A stretch of DNA of 64,000 bases, from positions 1 to 64,000 of the forward strand of contig VBMV01000059.1 in assembly GCA_005878835.1 (NCBI GenBank), in the 5' to 3' direction. The notes beneath the pieces were generated by a model. The model did not search any database. It saw nothing but the letters and a program-made list of their open reading frames with translations, and was not told where the DNA came from. The position numbers were made by a program, and so were the translations under genes. Each line of letters begins with the position of its first letter. Within the stretch, counting starts at the first letter, position 1. The stretch is from Gammaproteobacteria bacterium. Lineage in GTDB: Bacteria > Pseudomonadota > Gammaproteobacteria > Steroidobacterales > Steroidobacteraceae. Positions 19,691 to 30,523 of this stretch are shown here, in pieces.

Positions 19691-20418
19691 GCGATCCGCG
19701 GCCTTCGCCTGGCTGGCCTGGCGTGGTGGGGCTCGCCGCCGTGGTCCTGGCCTGCGCCGCCGGCGGCTTTCTGGTCTACCACCTCGCGAGCCCGCCGCGC
19801 GCGCGGCTGTACGCCGCACCCGCACCGGCGCCCCTGGCGGCTGCGAGCGCACCCGCGGAGCCCGCGCCAGGATCATCCCCGCCGGTTCGCAAGGTTCCCG
19901 AGGTGCTGCCGCCGCTCTCGCTCCCCGGGTTGGACGGCAGGCTTCACCGGCTGACCGACTGGAAGGACCGTATGCAGGTGGTCAATTTCTGGGCCAGCTG
20001 GTGTGAGCCCTGCCGGCGGGAAATTCCGCTCCTCAGGAGCCTGCGCCGCGAACGTGCAGCAGATCGGCTCGAAATTGTCGGCATCGCCATCGATTCTCGT
20101 GATGCGACCCAGACGTATGCCCGGAGCAGCGGAATCGACTATCCGGTGCTGGTCGGCGAGCAGGGGGGGCTGGAGGCCGCCGCGGCCTTTGGCATGGATC
20201 CCGTCCTGCCCTTCAGTGTGTTCGCCGACCGCGCCGGCAGGATTGTCGCGGTGAAAGTCGGCGAGTTGCACCGGAACGAGGCCGACCTCATCCTTGACCG
20301 CATGCACGACCTGGACCAGGGACGCCTGAGCCTGAGCACCGCCCGGGAACAGATCGCGACCGGGCTCGACCACCTCACCGTGCGAAGGCCTCCCGCGGGG
20401 GGCGGCGCTGCGCAATAG
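19687..20418 (+). CDS. TlpA-like membrane-anchored thioredoxin
   Basis: N-terminal TM; LPGLDGRLHRLTDWKDRMQVVNFWASWCEPCRREIPLLR with WCEPC motif; 4-bp overlap with dsbD. Confidence 0.93.
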   Translation: MSDPRPSPGWPGVVGLAAVVLACAAGGFLVYHLASPPRARLYAAPAPAPLAAASAPAEPAPGSSPPVRKVPEVLPPLSLPGLDGRLHRLTDWKDRMQVVNFWASWCEPCRREIPLLRSLRRERAADRLEIVGIAIDSRDATQTYARSSGIDYPVLVGEQGGLEAAAAFGMDPVLPFSVFADRAGRIVAVKVGELHRNEADLILDRMHDLDQGRLSLSTAREQIATGLDHLTVRRPPAGGGAAQ

Positions 20419-20532
20419 ACCCGGTCCTGCCAGATCCTGGCAAATCGCAACAAGAAATAGCCTGATGGGGGCGAATTAGGTTACATTCGCGCCGGTTCGC
20501 TTAAGGACGACTCACAAAGAAGTCACGCCCCC

Positions 20533-20979
20533 ATGGCCCGAGTGCTGTTGTTGAACGGCCCGAACCTCAATCTGCTCGGGACCCGGGAACCGGCGGTGTA
20601 TGGCGCCGACACACTCGAGTCGATCGAGAAGCGCACGGCGGCGGTTGCCCGCGAGCTCGGACACGAGCTGATCGCGTTCCAGACTAACGCCGAACACGAG
20701 CTGATCGATCGCATCCATCGGGCCCGCACCGAGGCTGTGGCGTTCATGATCGTCAACCCGGGCGCCTTCACGCACACCAGCATTGCGCTGCGCGACGCGC
20801 TGCTCGGCACCGGCGTGCCGTTCATTGAAGTACACCTGTCCAACACGCACGCCCGCGAGCCGTTTCGCCGGCATTCCTATCTGTCGGACATCGCGGTGGG
20901 GGTCATCACCGGGCTGGGGGCGTTCGGCTACGAGGCGGCCGTGCGCGCCGCCGCGCAACGGCTCGCCGCCTCCGCCTGA
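20533..20979 (+). CDS. aroQ: type II 3-dehydroquinate dehydratase
   Basis: [65 protein letters not shown]. Confidence 0.98.
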   Translation: MARVLLLNGPNLNLLGTREPAVYGADTLESIEKRTAAVARELGHELIAFQTNAEHELIDRIHRARTEAVAFMIVNPGAFTHTSIALRDALLGTGVPFIEVHLSNTHAREPFRRHSYLSDIAVGVITGLGAFGYEAAVRAAAQRLAASA

Positions 20980-21025
20980 GGCCTGCGCGTTTTTCGCTTT
21001 CTGATTCCTTGGGGGCATTCCCGGC

Positions 21026-21502
21026 ATGGACATTCGAAAAATCAAAAAGCTGATCGAGTTGCTGGAGGAGTCCGGCATCGCGGAAATCGAGATCAAGGAA
21101 GGGGAAGAGGCGCTGCGCATCAGCCGCATGCCCGCAGGCACCGCCACCGCACACCAGGCTGCGCAGGTCCATGTGGCGGCCCTCCCGGCCGGCGCGGTCG
21201 GCGCTGCCGCCACGGCGACCGCGGCGTTGCCCGCCGCCGAGAGCGCTGCCCCCAAACCCAAGCCCAACGAGCACGTGATCACAGCTCCCATGGTGGGCAC
21301 TTTCTACGGCTCACCCTCCGCGGGTGCGAAGGCCTTCGTCGAGATCGGCGATGAAATCAAGGTCGGCCAGGTGCTGTGCATCATCGAGGCCATGAAGATG
21401 ATGAACCAGATCGAAGCCGACAGGGCCGGTCGCATCACCTCGGTCATGGCCCAGAACGGCGATCCGGTCGAGTTCGGCCAGCCGCTGTTCGTCGTCGAAT
21501 AA
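21026..21502 (+). CDS. accB: acetyl-CoA carboxylase biotin carboxyl carrier protein
   Basis: [28 protein letters not shown]; biotin motif [14 protein letters not shown]. Confidence 0.98.
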   Translation: MDIRKIKKLIELLEESGIAEIEIKEGEEALRISRMPAGTATAHQAAQVHVAALPAGAVGAAATATAALPAAESAAPKPKPNEHVITAPMVGTFYGSPSAGAKAFVEIGDEIKVGQVLCIIEAMKMMNQIEADRAGRITSVMAQNGDPVEFGQPLFVVE

Positions 21503-21509
21503 GCGCCCC

Positions 21510-22853
21510 ATGATCGAGAAGATCGTCATCGCCAACCGCGGCGAGATCGCGCTGCGGATCCTGCGTGCCTGCCGGGAGCTCGGCATCAAGACCGTGGCGG
21601 TGCACTCCACCGCCGACTACAGCCTCAAGCACGTGCTGCTCGCCGATGAATCGGTATGCATCGGGCCGCCGCCCTCCTCCGCCAGCTATCTCAACATGCC
21701 GGCGATCATCAGCGCGGCGGAAGTCACCGACTCGGTCGCGATCCACCCCGGCTACGGCTTCCTGTCCGAGAACGCCGACTTCGCCGAGCGGGTGGAGAAA
21801 AGCGGCTTCGTGTTCGTCGGCCCCAAGGCGGAGACCATCCGTGTCATAGGCGACAAGGTGTCGGCGATCCGGATCATGAAATCGCACGGCGTGCCGTGCG
21901 TGCCGGGCTCCGATGGCCCGCTGGGCGAGGACGCGGACGAGAACCTGCGCATCGCGCGCGACATCGGTTACCCCGTGATCATCAAGGCATCCGGCGGCGG
22001 CGGCGGGCGCGGCATGCGCGTGGTGCACACCGAGGCCTCGCTCCTGAACGCGATCGGCATCACGCGCGCGGAAGCGCGCGCAGCCTTCGCCAACGACCAG
22101 GTCTACCTGGAGAAATTCATGGAGCGGCCGCGGCACATCGAATTCCAGGTGCTGGCGGACGCGCACGGCAACGTCATCCATCTGGGCGAGCGCGATTGCT
22201 CGATGCAGCGGCGCCACCAGAAAGTGCTCGAGGAGGCGCCGGCACCGGGCATCACCGTGCGCCAGCGGCGCTTCATGGGGGAGCGCTGCGTGGAAGCCTG
22301 CCGCGCGGTCGGCTACCGTAGTGCCGGCACCATGGAGTTCCTGTACCAGGATAACGAGTTCTACTTCATCGAGATGAACACCCGCATCCAGGTCGAGCAC
22401 CCGGTGACCGAGCTGATCACCGGGATCGACCTGGTGAAGGCGCAACTGCTGGTCGCCGCCGGCGAGCGTCTGCCGTACACGCAGGGCGACGTGCAGATCC
22501 GCGGTCATGCCATGGAATGCCGCATCAACGCGGAGGATCCCAAGACCTTCATGCCATCCCCTGGCCCCATCCGGCTATGGCACGCCCCGGGTGGTCCCGG
22601 CATCCGCGTCGACAGCCACGTGTACTCCGGCTACAACGTCCCGCCCTACTACGATTCGCTGGTGGGCAAGGTCATCGCCCACGGCGACACGCGCGAGACC
22701 GCCATCGCGCGCATGAAGAATGCGCTGGCCGAAATGGTGATCGAAGGCATCAAGACCAACGTGGCGTTGCACCAGGAGATCTGCAACCACGCGGCCTTCC
22801 AGAAGGGCGGCACCGACATCCACTACCTCGAGCGACGGCTGGGTCTGCGCTAG
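21510..22853 (+). CDS. accC: acetyl-CoA carboxylase biotin carboxylase subunit
   Basis: [50 protein letters not shown]. Confidence 0.99.
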   Translation: MIEKIVIANRGEIALRILRACRELGIKTVAVHSTADYSLKHVLLADESVCIGPPPSSASYLNMPAIISAAEVTDSVAIHPGYGFLSENADFAERVEKSGFVFVGPKAETIRVIGDKVSAIRIMKSHGVPCVPGSDGPLGEDADENLRIARDIGYPVIIKASGGGGGRGMRVVHTEASLLNAIGITRAEARAAFANDQVYLEKFMERPRHIEFQVLADAHGNVIHLGERDCSMQRRHQKVLEEAPAPGITVRQRRFMGERCVEACRAVGYRSAGTMEFLYQDNEFYFIEMNTRIQVEHPVTELITGIDLVKAQLLVAAGERLPYTQGDVQIRGHAMECRINAEDPKTFMPSPGPIRLWHAPGGPGIRVDSHVYSGYNVPPYYDSLVGKVIAHGDTRETAIARMKNALAEMVIEGIKTNVALHQEICNHAAFQKGGTDIHYLERRLGLR

Positions 22854-22856
22854 GCG

Positions 22857-23735
22857 GTGGCCGCGTACCTGGAGTTGACGTTCGATCTCGGACCGCTGGA
22901 TCCGCAAGCCGCGGAAGACGCCTGCTGGGCCTGCGGCGCGAGTGCGGTCACGTTCGTCGACGCACGTGATGATGCGGTGCTCGAGCCCCTGCCCGGAGAG
23001 TTCCGTCTGTGGCCGCGGACCCGTCTGAAGTGCCTGTTCGTGCAGGCCCACGACGCCTCCGGCAGCAGGCGCGCGCTCGCTGCGGCGCTGGGTCTGGACC
23101 CGGACCTCATCGGCGTGCACGAGCTCCCCGAGCGCGTCTGGGAGCGCGAGTGGCTCGCAGACTTTCACCCGCTGCGCTTCGGACGGCGTCTGTGGGTATG
23201 CCCACACCATGAGCGCGTCGCCGAGCCCGGCGCGGTCGTGGTCGCGCTCGATCCGGGGCTGGCGTTCGGCACCGGCACTCATCCGAGCACGGCGCTGTGC
23301 CTGACGTGGCTCGACGCGCACCTCGCGCCCGGTGCATGCGTCATCGACTACGGCTGCGGCTCGGGCGTACTGGCGCTTGCGGCAGCAAAGCTCGGGGCGG
23401 CGCGGGTGCACTGCTTCGATATCGATCCCCAGGCCCTCACGGCGGCGCGCGCCAATGCCCGGGCGAACGGCGTGGCGCGGCAGGTGCGGGTGTACGATCG
23501 CCCCGACACACTGCCGGCCGCGGCCGATGTGCTGCTGGCGAACATTCTGTCGGAGCCCTTGTGCACGCTGGCGCCGCGCTTCGCGTCACTGCTGCGCGCG
23601 CACGGAGAAGTGGTGCTCGCGGGACTCATGCAGCACGAGGTCGCCGACGTGACAGCCGCTTACGCAACGTGCTTTGATGTCGCCCCGTTCGGCGAGCGCG
23701 ACGGGTGGGTGGGGCTCGCCGGACGCCGCCATTGA
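22857..23735 (+). CDS. prmA: ribosomal protein L11 methyltransferase
   Basis: GTG start; LAFGTGTHPSTALCLTWLD; VIDYGCGSGVLALAAAKLGA; VLLANILSEPL. Confidence 0.96.
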   Translation: MAAYLELTFDLGPLDPQAAEDACWACGASAVTFVDARDDAVLEPLPGEFRLWPRTRLKCLFVQAHDASGSRRALAAALGLDPDLIGVHELPERVWEREWLADFHPLRFGRRLWVCPHHERVAEPGAVVVALDPGLAFGTGTHPSTALCLTWLDAHLAPGACVIDYGCGSGVLALAAAKLGAARVHCFDIDPQALTAARANARANGVARQVRVYDRPDTLPAAADVLLANILSEPLCTLAPRFASLLRAHGEVVLAGLMQHEVADVTAAYATCFDVAPFGERDGWVGLAGRRH

Positions 23736-23757
23736 CACCCCGCAACGCAGCCCTGTC

Positions 23758-25164
23758 ATGTTCACAGTCTGTCCAAAGTGTGCCCTGACCCTGGTGGTGA
23801 GCGCCGAGGATCTGCGCGTCGCCCAGGGTTATGTGCGCTGCGGGCGCTGCTCGAGCGTGTTCAATGCGCTCGCGCGATTGACGGAGGAGGGACAAATCGC
23901 CGCGGAGAGCGTCGAGACTGAACCGCCGGCCCCTGCGGCCTCGCCGACCCCACCGCCTGCGCCCCCCAATGCCTCGCCGCAGAGCGTGACGGACGAGGAC
24001 GCGATCCCTGAGGACGCGCTCGAGTTCGATCCCACCACGACCGATGTGGCTTCCGTGTTCGTCGAACCGCCGCCGAACCCGCTGTGGACGGCGGCGACGG
24101 GAACCTTCAAGGCCATGGTCGCCGCGAATCAGGAGGCCGCGCCGGCGCAGCAATCCGACTCGCGCAGTGAGGAGGCCGCGCCGGCCCAGGACTCCGATTC
24201 CCAGGTCGATGTGGAGCTCGACGCGGAGTTACTGGCCTCCATATTGCACATCGACCTCCCGGAGCCCCCGGCCGCACGGGAAACGCCGCCGCCCGCCGCT
24301 CGGCAGGCGCCGCCGCCGGCCCCGCGGGAAATGCCGCCGCCCGCCGCTCGGCAAGCAGCGCCGCCGGCCCCGCGGGAAACACCACCGCCCGCCGCTCGGC
24401 AAGCAGCGCCGCCGGCCCCGCGGGAAACACCACCGCCCGCCGCTCGGCAAGCAGCGCCGCCGGCCCCGCGGGCTCCACCGCCCGCCGCCGCGCAGGAGGC
24501 ACCGCGACCCGCCGCGCGGGAAACCCCGCCCCCAGGGCCCGCACCCGAAGCCCCCGTGACAGCTCGCAGCGTAGCGAGTCAGGCACGAGCCCCGCGCAGG
24601 ATGCGGCTCGGGGAGGACCTGAGCGCGAGCACGAGAACGGCGCGCCTGCTGCCGCACCTGTGGCACGCCGGCAGCGGCCTTGCGGTGCTGCTGTTGCTCG
24701 CGCAAATCGTGAACCACTATCGTGACGAGCTCGCCGCCACGACGCGCTTCCACCGCCCGATCACCGCGTTGTACGCGTCCCTCGGCGTACGGCTGGCGCC
24801 GCACTGGGACCTGCGGGCGTATGAAGTGCACCAGCTCGGCGCGTCGGTGGAACCGGCGAGCGCCGGTCTGATCACGGTACGCGCCAGCGTCAAGAACGCA
24901 GCAGCGCAGCCCCAGCCCCTGCCGGTGCTGCGGGTCACTCTGCAGGATCGCTTCGGCAACCGGATCGCGGCGCGCGACGTGGCACCGCCCATGTACCTGC
25001 CGCACGCCACGCCCGGGTCGGCTTTTCTATCCGCGGGCCAGCGCATCGACGCGGAGATGGGGTTCGTGGATCCGGGCGCCAATGCCGTCGGATTCGAGAT
25101 CGACGCCTGTCTGCCCGCCAGCGGCGGCGAGGTCACCTGCGCCAACGACGCCATCGCGCGCTAG
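23758..25164 (+). CDS. zinc-ribbon / DUF3426 domain protein with Pro/Ala-rich repeats
   Basis: MFTVCPKCALTLVVSAEDLRVAQGYVRCGRCSSVFNAL (MJ0042-type zinc ribbon), one TM, C-term DUF3426-like NAAAQPQPLPVLRVTLQDRFGNRIAARD. Confidence 0.88.
   Translation: MFTVCPKCALTLVVSAEDLRVAQGYVRCGRCSSVFNALARLTEEGQIAAESVETEPPAPAASPTPPPAPPNASPQSVTDEDAIPEDALEFDPTTTDVASVFVEPPPNPLWTAATGTFKAMVAANQEAAPAQQSDSRSEEAAPAQDSDSQVDVELDAELLASILHIDLPEPPAARETPPPAARQAPPPAPREMPPPAARQAAPPAPRETPPPAARQAAPPAPRETPPPAARQAAPPAPRAPPPAAAQEAPRPAARETPPPGPAPEAPVTARSVASQARAPRRMRLGEDLSASTRTARLLPHLWHAGSGLAVLLLLAQIVNHYRDELAATTRFHRPITALYASLGVRLAPHWDLRAYEVHQLGASVEPASAGLITVRASVKNAAAQPQPLPVLRVTLQDRFGNRIAARDVAPPMYLPHATPGSAFLSAGQRIDAEMGFVDPGANAVGFEIDACLPASGGEVTCANDAIAR
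24277..24468 (+). repeat. four tandem 48-bp repeats (16-aa unit REtPPPAARQAaPPAP)
   Basis: Units at 24277-24324, 24325-24372, 24373-24420, 24421-24468; the last two appear identical at the DNA level. Confidence 0.9.
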
Positions 25165-25172
25165 GCCACGCC

Positions 25173-26171
25173 GTGGGGTGTCACTTGCGGATCGGACCCT
25201 ACCTCCTGCCCTCAGCGGTCGTGCTCGCGCCCATGGCCGGCGTGACCGATCGCCCGTTCCGTGTCCTGTGCCGCCGACTCGGCGCGGGGCTGGCCGCCTC
25301 CGAGATGATCACCTCGGACACGCGGCTGTGGCATACGCCCAAATCGCGCCATCGCATGAACCACGAGGGCGAGCCCGAGCCGCGCGTGGTGCAGCTGGCC
25401 GGCGCCGACCCGCAGGCGCTAGCGGAGGCGGCGCGCGCCAACGTGGCCCTCGGCGCGCAGCTCATCGATCTGAACATGGGGTGTCCGGCAAAAAAAGTGT
25501 GCGGCAGGCTGTGCGGCTCGGCGCTGCTCACCGATGAGACGCTGGTGGCGCGCATTCTGCAGGCGGTCGTGAACGCGGTCGACGTGCCCGTGACCCTCAA
25601 GATCCGCACCGGCTGGGACCGTGAGCACAGAAACGGCGCGAACATTGCATACATCGCGCAGGAGTGCGGCATCGCCGCGCTCGCGGTGCACGGCCGCACG
25701 CGCGCGGATTTTTATGAAGGCGCGGCGGAGTACGACACGATCCGCGCCATCAAGTCACGCGTGCGCATTCCGGTGTTCGCGAACGGCGACATCACTACGC
25801 CGCAAAAAGCGCGCGAGGTACTTGATTTCACGGGCGCAGACGGAGTAATGATCGGGCGCGCCAGTCATGGTGCCCCATGGATCTTCCGCGCGGTCAACGT
25901 GCACCTGGAAAACGGAATTGCGCCGCCGCCGCTGCTGCGCGCCGACCTGCGTGATATCATTCTGGCGCATCTCGACTCCCTGTACTTCTTTTACGGCGAG
26001 GAGAGTGGAGTCCGGATCGCGCGCAAACATCTCGGCTGGTATTGCGGCCTGCTGGATGAGCCGGCGGAGATTCGCCGGGACCTGATGGGGGCTGCGAGCA
26101 CGGCCGCACAGTTCGCGCACGCGCTTAAGCATTTCGAGAGCTGGGTGAGTGAGGCTGCCGTGGCAGCCTGA
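25173..26171 (+). CDS. dusB: tRNA-dihydrouridine synthase B
   Basis: LAPMAGVTDRPFRVLCRRLGAGL; IDLNMGCPAKKVCGRLCGSALL; AVHGRTRADFYEG. Confidence 0.96.
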   Translation: MGCHLRIGPYLLPSAVVLAPMAGVTDRPFRVLCRRLGAGLAASEMITSDTRLWHTPKSRHRMNHEGEPEPRVVQLAGADPQALAEAARANVALGAQLIDLNMGCPAKKVCGRLCGSALLTDETLVARILQAVVNAVDVPVTLKIRTGWDREHRNGANIAYIAQECGIAALAVHGRTRADFYEGAAEYDTIRAIKSRVRIPVFANGDITTPQKAREVLDFTGADGVMIGRASHGAPWIFRAVNVHLENGIAPPPLLRADLRDIILAHLDSLYFFYGEESGVRIARKHLGWYCGLLDEPAEIRRDLMGAASTAAQFAHALKHFESWVSEAAVAA

Positions 26172-26208
26172 CGAACGGTTTTTCCCTTGGGTGGGGAGGG
26201 GACTCACA

Positions 26209-26502
26209 ATGACCGCAAAGAAAAAGGCGCGGACTCGCGAAGCCATTGTCGCCAGAGTCAACGGGCGGGAACTGCCGCTGCGCAACCACGCCGAGCGCGC
26301 CTTGAGCGATTACTTCACCAGCCTGAACGGTCACCGGCCCGCCCGTCTCTACGACCTGGTGCTGCGCGAGATCGAGGAGCCGCTGTTTCGCGTCGTGCTC
26401 GATTACGCGCACGGCAACCAGAGCCGCGCCGCAGACATTCTCGGCATCAACCGCGGCACCCTGCGCAAGAAATTGAAGCAGTTCGGGCTTGCCGGCTCCT
26501 GA
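26209..26502 (+). CDS. fis: DNA-binding protein Fis
   Basis: LRNHAERALSDYFTSLNGHRPARLYDLVLREIEEPLFRVVLDYAHGNQSRAADILGINRGTLRKKLKQFGL; follows dusB. Confidence 0.96.
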   Translation: MTAKKKARTREAIVARVNGRELPLRNHAERALSDYFTSLNGHRPARLYDLVLREIEEPLFRVVLDYAHGNQSRAADILGINRGTLRKKLKQFGLAGS

Positions 26503-26541
26503 AGCCGCAGGCCCGCTCACCGCCGCCGGCGCCTTTGAGGG

Positions 26542-28116
26542 ATGAAGCCCATGCCGCCGCCGGTACGCCGCGCGCTCCTCTCGGTTTCCGACAAGACCGG
26601 CCTCGTCGAGCTGGCGCGCGAGCTCGCCAGACGCAACATCGAGATCCTGTCCACCGGCGGCACGGCGCAGCTGCTCACACACAACGGCGTGCCGGTGCGC
26701 GAGGTCGCCGCCTACACCGGCTTTCCCGAGATCATGGACGGTCGGGTCAAGACCCTGCATCCGCGGATTCACGGTGGTCTCCTGGGCCGCCGCGGCGTGG
26801 ACGACGCCGTCATGGCGCAGCACGCCATCGCGCCCATCGATCTGCTGGTGGTGAATCTCTACCCGTTTGCAGCCACGGTGGCCCGGCCCGGCTGCCGCTA
26901 CGCCGACGCCGTGGAGAACATCGACATCGGCGGGCCGGCGATGCTGCGCGCCGCGGCGAAGAACCATGAATCGGTGCTGGTCGTCGTCGATCCGGCGGAC
27001 TATCCGCTGCTGCTCGCCGAGCTCGACACGCACCAGGGGGGGAGTGAGTTCGCCACGCGCGCCCGCCTCGCCGCCAAGGCCTTCTCCCATACCGCCCACT
27101 ACGACGCCCGGGTCGCCGCCTACCTCAGCTCACAGCAGGCGCCCCCGGGCGAGACGTTCCCCGCGACCCTGTCGCTGATGTTCGAGAAGGTGCAGGACCT
27201 GCGTTACGGGGAAAATCCGCACCAGAGCGCGGCGCTGTACCGCGAGCCTGCCGGGCGTGGCGCAGGGGTTGGCGCCGCGCGCGTGCTGCAGGGCAAGGAC
27301 CTTTCCTACAACAACATCGTGGACGCGGATACCGCCATCGAGTGCGTGCGCCAGTTCGCGCAGGCCGCCTGCGTCATCGTCAAGCACGCCAACCCCTGCG
27401 GGGTCGCCGTGGCGGCCACACCGCTGGACGCCTACGAGGCTGCCTACCGCACCGATCCGGCTGCCGCGTACGGCGGCATCATCGCCTTCAACCGCGAGCT
27501 CGACGCGGCCACCGCGACCGCGGTCCTCGAGCGCCAGTTCGTGGAAGTGCTGGCGGCACCCGCCGTGCACGCCGCCGCCGCGCGCGTGCTGGCGGGCAAG
27601 CCCAACGTGCGGGTGCTGGTGCCGGGGGAGCGGCCACAGGTCGACGGTGTCGAAGTCGAGCTGCGCAGCGTGAGCGGTGGGCTGCTGGCGCAGTCGCGCG
27701 ATCTGGCGGGGCTGCCGGCAGGCGAGCTCACCGTGCCCACGCGCCGTAAGCCGACGAGTGCCGAGCTCGCCGACCTGCGCTTCGCCTGGGCCGTGTGCAA
27801 GTTCGTGAAATCCAACGCCATCGTATTTGCGCGCGCCGGCGCCACCATCGGCGTCGGCGCAGGTCAGATGAGCCGCGTGTACTCCACACGCCTCGCCGCG
27901 ATGAAGGCCACGGATGAAGAGCTCACGGTGGCCGGCTCGGTCATGGCCTCGGATGCGTTCCTGCCGTTTCGCGACAACCTCGACGTGGCCGCCGGCTACG
28001 GTATCCACGCCGTGATCCAGCCGGGCGGCAGCAAGCGCGATGCGGAGCTCATCGCGGCCGCCGATCAACATGGCATGGCCATGGTGTTCACCGGCATACG
28101 CCACTTCCGGCACTAG
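26542..28116 (+). CDS. purH: bifunctional AICAR formyltransferase/IMP cyclohydrolase
   Basis: [55 protein letters not shown] end. Confidence 0.98.
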   Translation: MKPMPPPVRRALLSVSDKTGLVELARELARRNIEILSTGGTAQLLTHNGVPVREVAAYTGFPEIMDGRVKTLHPRIHGGLLGRRGVDDAVMAQHAIAPIDLLVVNLYPFAATVARPGCRYADAVENIDIGGPAMLRAAAKNHESVLVVVDPADYPLLLAELDTHQGGSEFATRARLAAKAFSHTAHYDARVAAYLSSQQAPPGETFPATLSLMFEKVQDLRYGENPHQSAALYREPAGRGAGVGAARVLQGKDLSYNNIVDADTAIECVRQFAQAACVIVKHANPCGVAVAATPLDAYEAAYRTDPAAAYGGIIAFNRELDAATATAVLERQFVEVLAAPAVHAAAARVLAGKPNVRVLVPGERPQVDGVEVELRSVSGGLLAQSRDLAGLPAGELTVPTRRKPTSAELADLRFAWAVCKFVKSNAIVFARAGATIGVGAGQMSRVYSTRLAAMKATDEELTVAGSVMASDAFLPFRDNLDVAAGYGIHAVIQPGGSKRDAELIAAADQHGMAMVFTGIRHFRH

Positions 28117-28194
28117 GCTGAGGTCCCACGTAGTGAGCATCTTGATGAGCGACCCCTGGCGGCGGTCGTGCAGCGCTCAATTTCGTGGGGTGCC

Positions 28195-29484
28195 ATGAAG
28201 GTTCTGATCGTCGGCGCGGGTGGCCGTGAGCACGCGCTCGCCTGGAAGTGCGCCGCCTCGCCGCGCGTCACGAGCGTGCTGGTGGCTCCCGGCAACGCGG
28301 GCACCGCGGCGGAAGCCAAGGTACGCAACGTGAACGTCGCGGCGGAGGACGTCGCGGGGCTGGTGCAGCTGGCAGCCTCCGAGCAGGTCGACCTCACCAT
28401 CATCGGACCGGAGGCACCGCTGGTGGCAGGCGCGGTCGACGCATTCGCCGCGCGCGGACTCAAGTGCTTCGGACCGAGCAAGGCGGCCGCGCGGCTCGAG
28501 GGCTCCAAGGCCTTTGCCAAGGAATTCCTGCGGCGCCATCGCATTCCGACGGCGAGCTCCGCGACCTTCACGCGCGACAGCTTCGATGCCGCGTGGCTGC
28601 GCAGCCAACGCGCGCCGCTGGTGGTCAAGGCGAGCGGCCTGGCCGCCGGCAAGGGCGTGGTGATCGCCCCCTCCATCGAGGAGGCGCGCACCGCGGCGCA
28701 GGCGATGTTCGCCGGCCAGTTCGGCGAGGCCGGCCGCGAGGTGGTGATCGAGGAGTTCCTGCCCGGCGAGGAGGCGAGCTTCATCGTCATGGCGGACGGC
28801 ACGCACAGCCTGCCGCTCGCCAGCTCCCAGGATCACAAGCGCCGCGACGACGGTGATCGCGGACCCAACACCGGCGGCATGGGCGCCTATTCTCCGGCGC
28901 CGGTAGTCACCCCGGCGCTGCACACCCGTATCATGCGCGAGGTCATCGACCCCGCTATCCGCGGACTGGCCGCCGACGGCATGCCTTACACCGGCTTCCT
29001 GTACGCCGGACTCATGATTGCCGCCGACGGCACGCCGAACGTCCTGGAGTTCAACTGCCGCTGCGGCGATCCGGAAGCGCAACCTATCCTCATGCGCCTG
29101 CAGTCCGATCTCACGCTGTTGTGCGAGGCGGCGCTGCGCGGCGCGCTCGACACCGTCGGCGCGCAGTGGGATCCGCGCGCGGCGCTCGGCGTAGTTCTGG
29201 CCGCGGCCGGCTACCCGGACAAGGTGGGGAAGGGCGACGTCATCGAGGGTCTGGAGCGCGCCGCCCGCCTGCCGGGCAAGATCTTTCACGCCGGCACCAG
29301 GCTCGAGGCCGGCAAGGCGCTGACCAACGGCGGTCGCGTGTTGTGCGCGGTCGGGCTCGGCGCCAGCGTCGCTGAGGCGCAGCGTGCGGCCTATGCGCTG
29401 GCGGACACGGTCCACTGGACCGGTGTGCAGTACCGGCGCGACATCGGCTATCGCGCCGTGCAGCGCGAGCCGCCTAGAAGCTGA
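28195..29484 (+). CDS. purD: phosphoribosylamine-glycine ligase
   Basis: MKVLIVGAGGREHALAWKCA; FGPSKAAARLEGSKAFAKEFL; QDHKRRDDGDRGPNTGGMGAYSP. Confidence 0.98.
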   Translation: MKVLIVGAGGREHALAWKCAASPRVTSVLVAPGNAGTAAEAKVRNVNVAAEDVAGLVQLAASEQVDLTIIGPEAPLVAGAVDAFAARGLKCFGPSKAAARLEGSKAFAKEFLRRHRIPTASSATFTRDSFDAAWLRSQRAPLVVKASGLAAGKGVVIAPSIEEARTAAQAMFAGQFGEAGREVVIEEFLPGEEASFIVMADGTHSLPLASSQDHKRRDDGDRGPNTGGMGAYSPAPVVTPALHTRIMREVIDPAIRGLAADGMPYTGFLYAGLMIAADGTPNVLEFNCRCGDPEAQPILMRLQSDLTLLCEAALRGALDTVGAQWDPRAALGVVLAAAGYPDKVGKGDVIEGLERAARLPGKIFHAGTRLEAGKALTNGGRVLCAVGLGASVAEAQRAAYALADTVHWTGVQYRRDIGYRAVQREPPRS

Positions 29485-30331
29485 AGCGCACGAACGCTTC
29501 CGGGCCGCTGATGCTCAGCGCGAACGCGCCCGGAAAGGTGCCGCTTCTGCGGTTGAGCGAGGTGCGGATCGACGCGTAGCCCAGGCCGATGGCGAAGTTG
29601 GGATTCCAGCGGTACTGGAGGTCCTCGTGGCTGTCGGCATACCAGCCGCGAAACCCGCCGAGGGTCGCCTTGAGGTACGCGCCCCGCACGATCGCCGCCC
29701 AGCGCTGGGAGACGACCCACGTCAGATCGAGCGGCAGGGCGGGAAACGGGGTCGCCGCCGTCACCTCCTGGCGCTGGTTCTGCGCCGGCACCTCTCCGAT
29801 CGCATCCACCTGCAGGAAGTAGATCCCGAGGCCCGTTGCGACCTCGAAACGATCGTTGCGAAAGAGCGAGTAGCTGTACGTGATATCGAACTGGCGCCAG
29901 TCGAGCGAGGTCAGCATCTGCTGCCCGGCGGTGAAGGTCTGGTTGCCGAAGACGACGTCCTTGGCAAGCGCCCTGTTCCCCGAGCGATCGGCCTCGAAGT
30001 AGTCGACCCGCACCTTGCCGCGCTCGCGCAGCCGGAACATGAATTCCACACGCCCCTGCTGCAGGCGGTTGGGAAGTCCCAGGTCGTTCTCGCCGTTCAC
30101 CGGCGTGCCGGTCATACCCTGGAAAGACCGATCGACCCGGAAGTTGCTCCGGACCTGCGGGTCATAGAGAGTGCCGCGAATGTAGAAATGATCCGTGATG
30201 GGGCTGCGGGTCTCGTGCCGGTGCGGCGGCAGCGGCGCCCCGGAATTCGGATCGTGGTCGTCCTCGGCAAACGCCGCTGCGGTCGGTACGCCCAAGATCA
30301 CCGCGGCGACCGCGAGCCAATTGCGCATGCG
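29474..30331 (-). CDS. outer membrane beta-barrel protein of unknown function
   Basis: Signal peptide MRNWLAVAAVILGVPTAAAFA; alternating aromatic strands; terminal FVRFSF. Confidence 0.65.
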   Translation of the reverse strand, partial: RMRNWLAVAAVILGVPTAAAFAEDDHDPNSGAPLPPHRHETRSPITDHFYIRGTLYDPQVRSNFRVDRSFQGMTGTPVNGENDLGLPNRLQQGRVEFMFRLRERGKVRVDYFEADRSGNRALAKDVVFGNQTFTAGQQMLTSLDWRQFDITYSYSLFRNDRFEVATGLGIYFLQVDAIGEVPAQNQRQEVTAATPFPALPLDLTWVVSQRWAAIVRGAYLKATLGGFRGWYADSHEDLQYRWNPNFAIGLGYASIRTSLNRRSGTFPGAFALSISGPEAFVRFSF

Positions 30332-30523
30332 CTTCCGGACTCCTTCCCGCTTCGCCAAGCGGGTTGCGCGCATCTTACTGATTCGCGGGCACGATGTGCC
30401 AGCGTCGCCGGGCGGCGACTGACCTGCGCGCGCGCGACGATTTGGCGGGCTGTTGGAACGCGATTGCGAGCGCCGCGAAGGTGCGCGCTGGTGAGCGCGC
30501 GGCTGGAGCGCGGTGAGCGGGCT

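Noticed and set aside
17630-19876. 748-aa minus-strand ORF
   Set aside because: Antisense to dsbD; low-complexity Arg/Gly/His/Gln composition.
24277-24468. CRISPR array
   Set aside because: 48-bp units are contiguous, coding and spacer-free.
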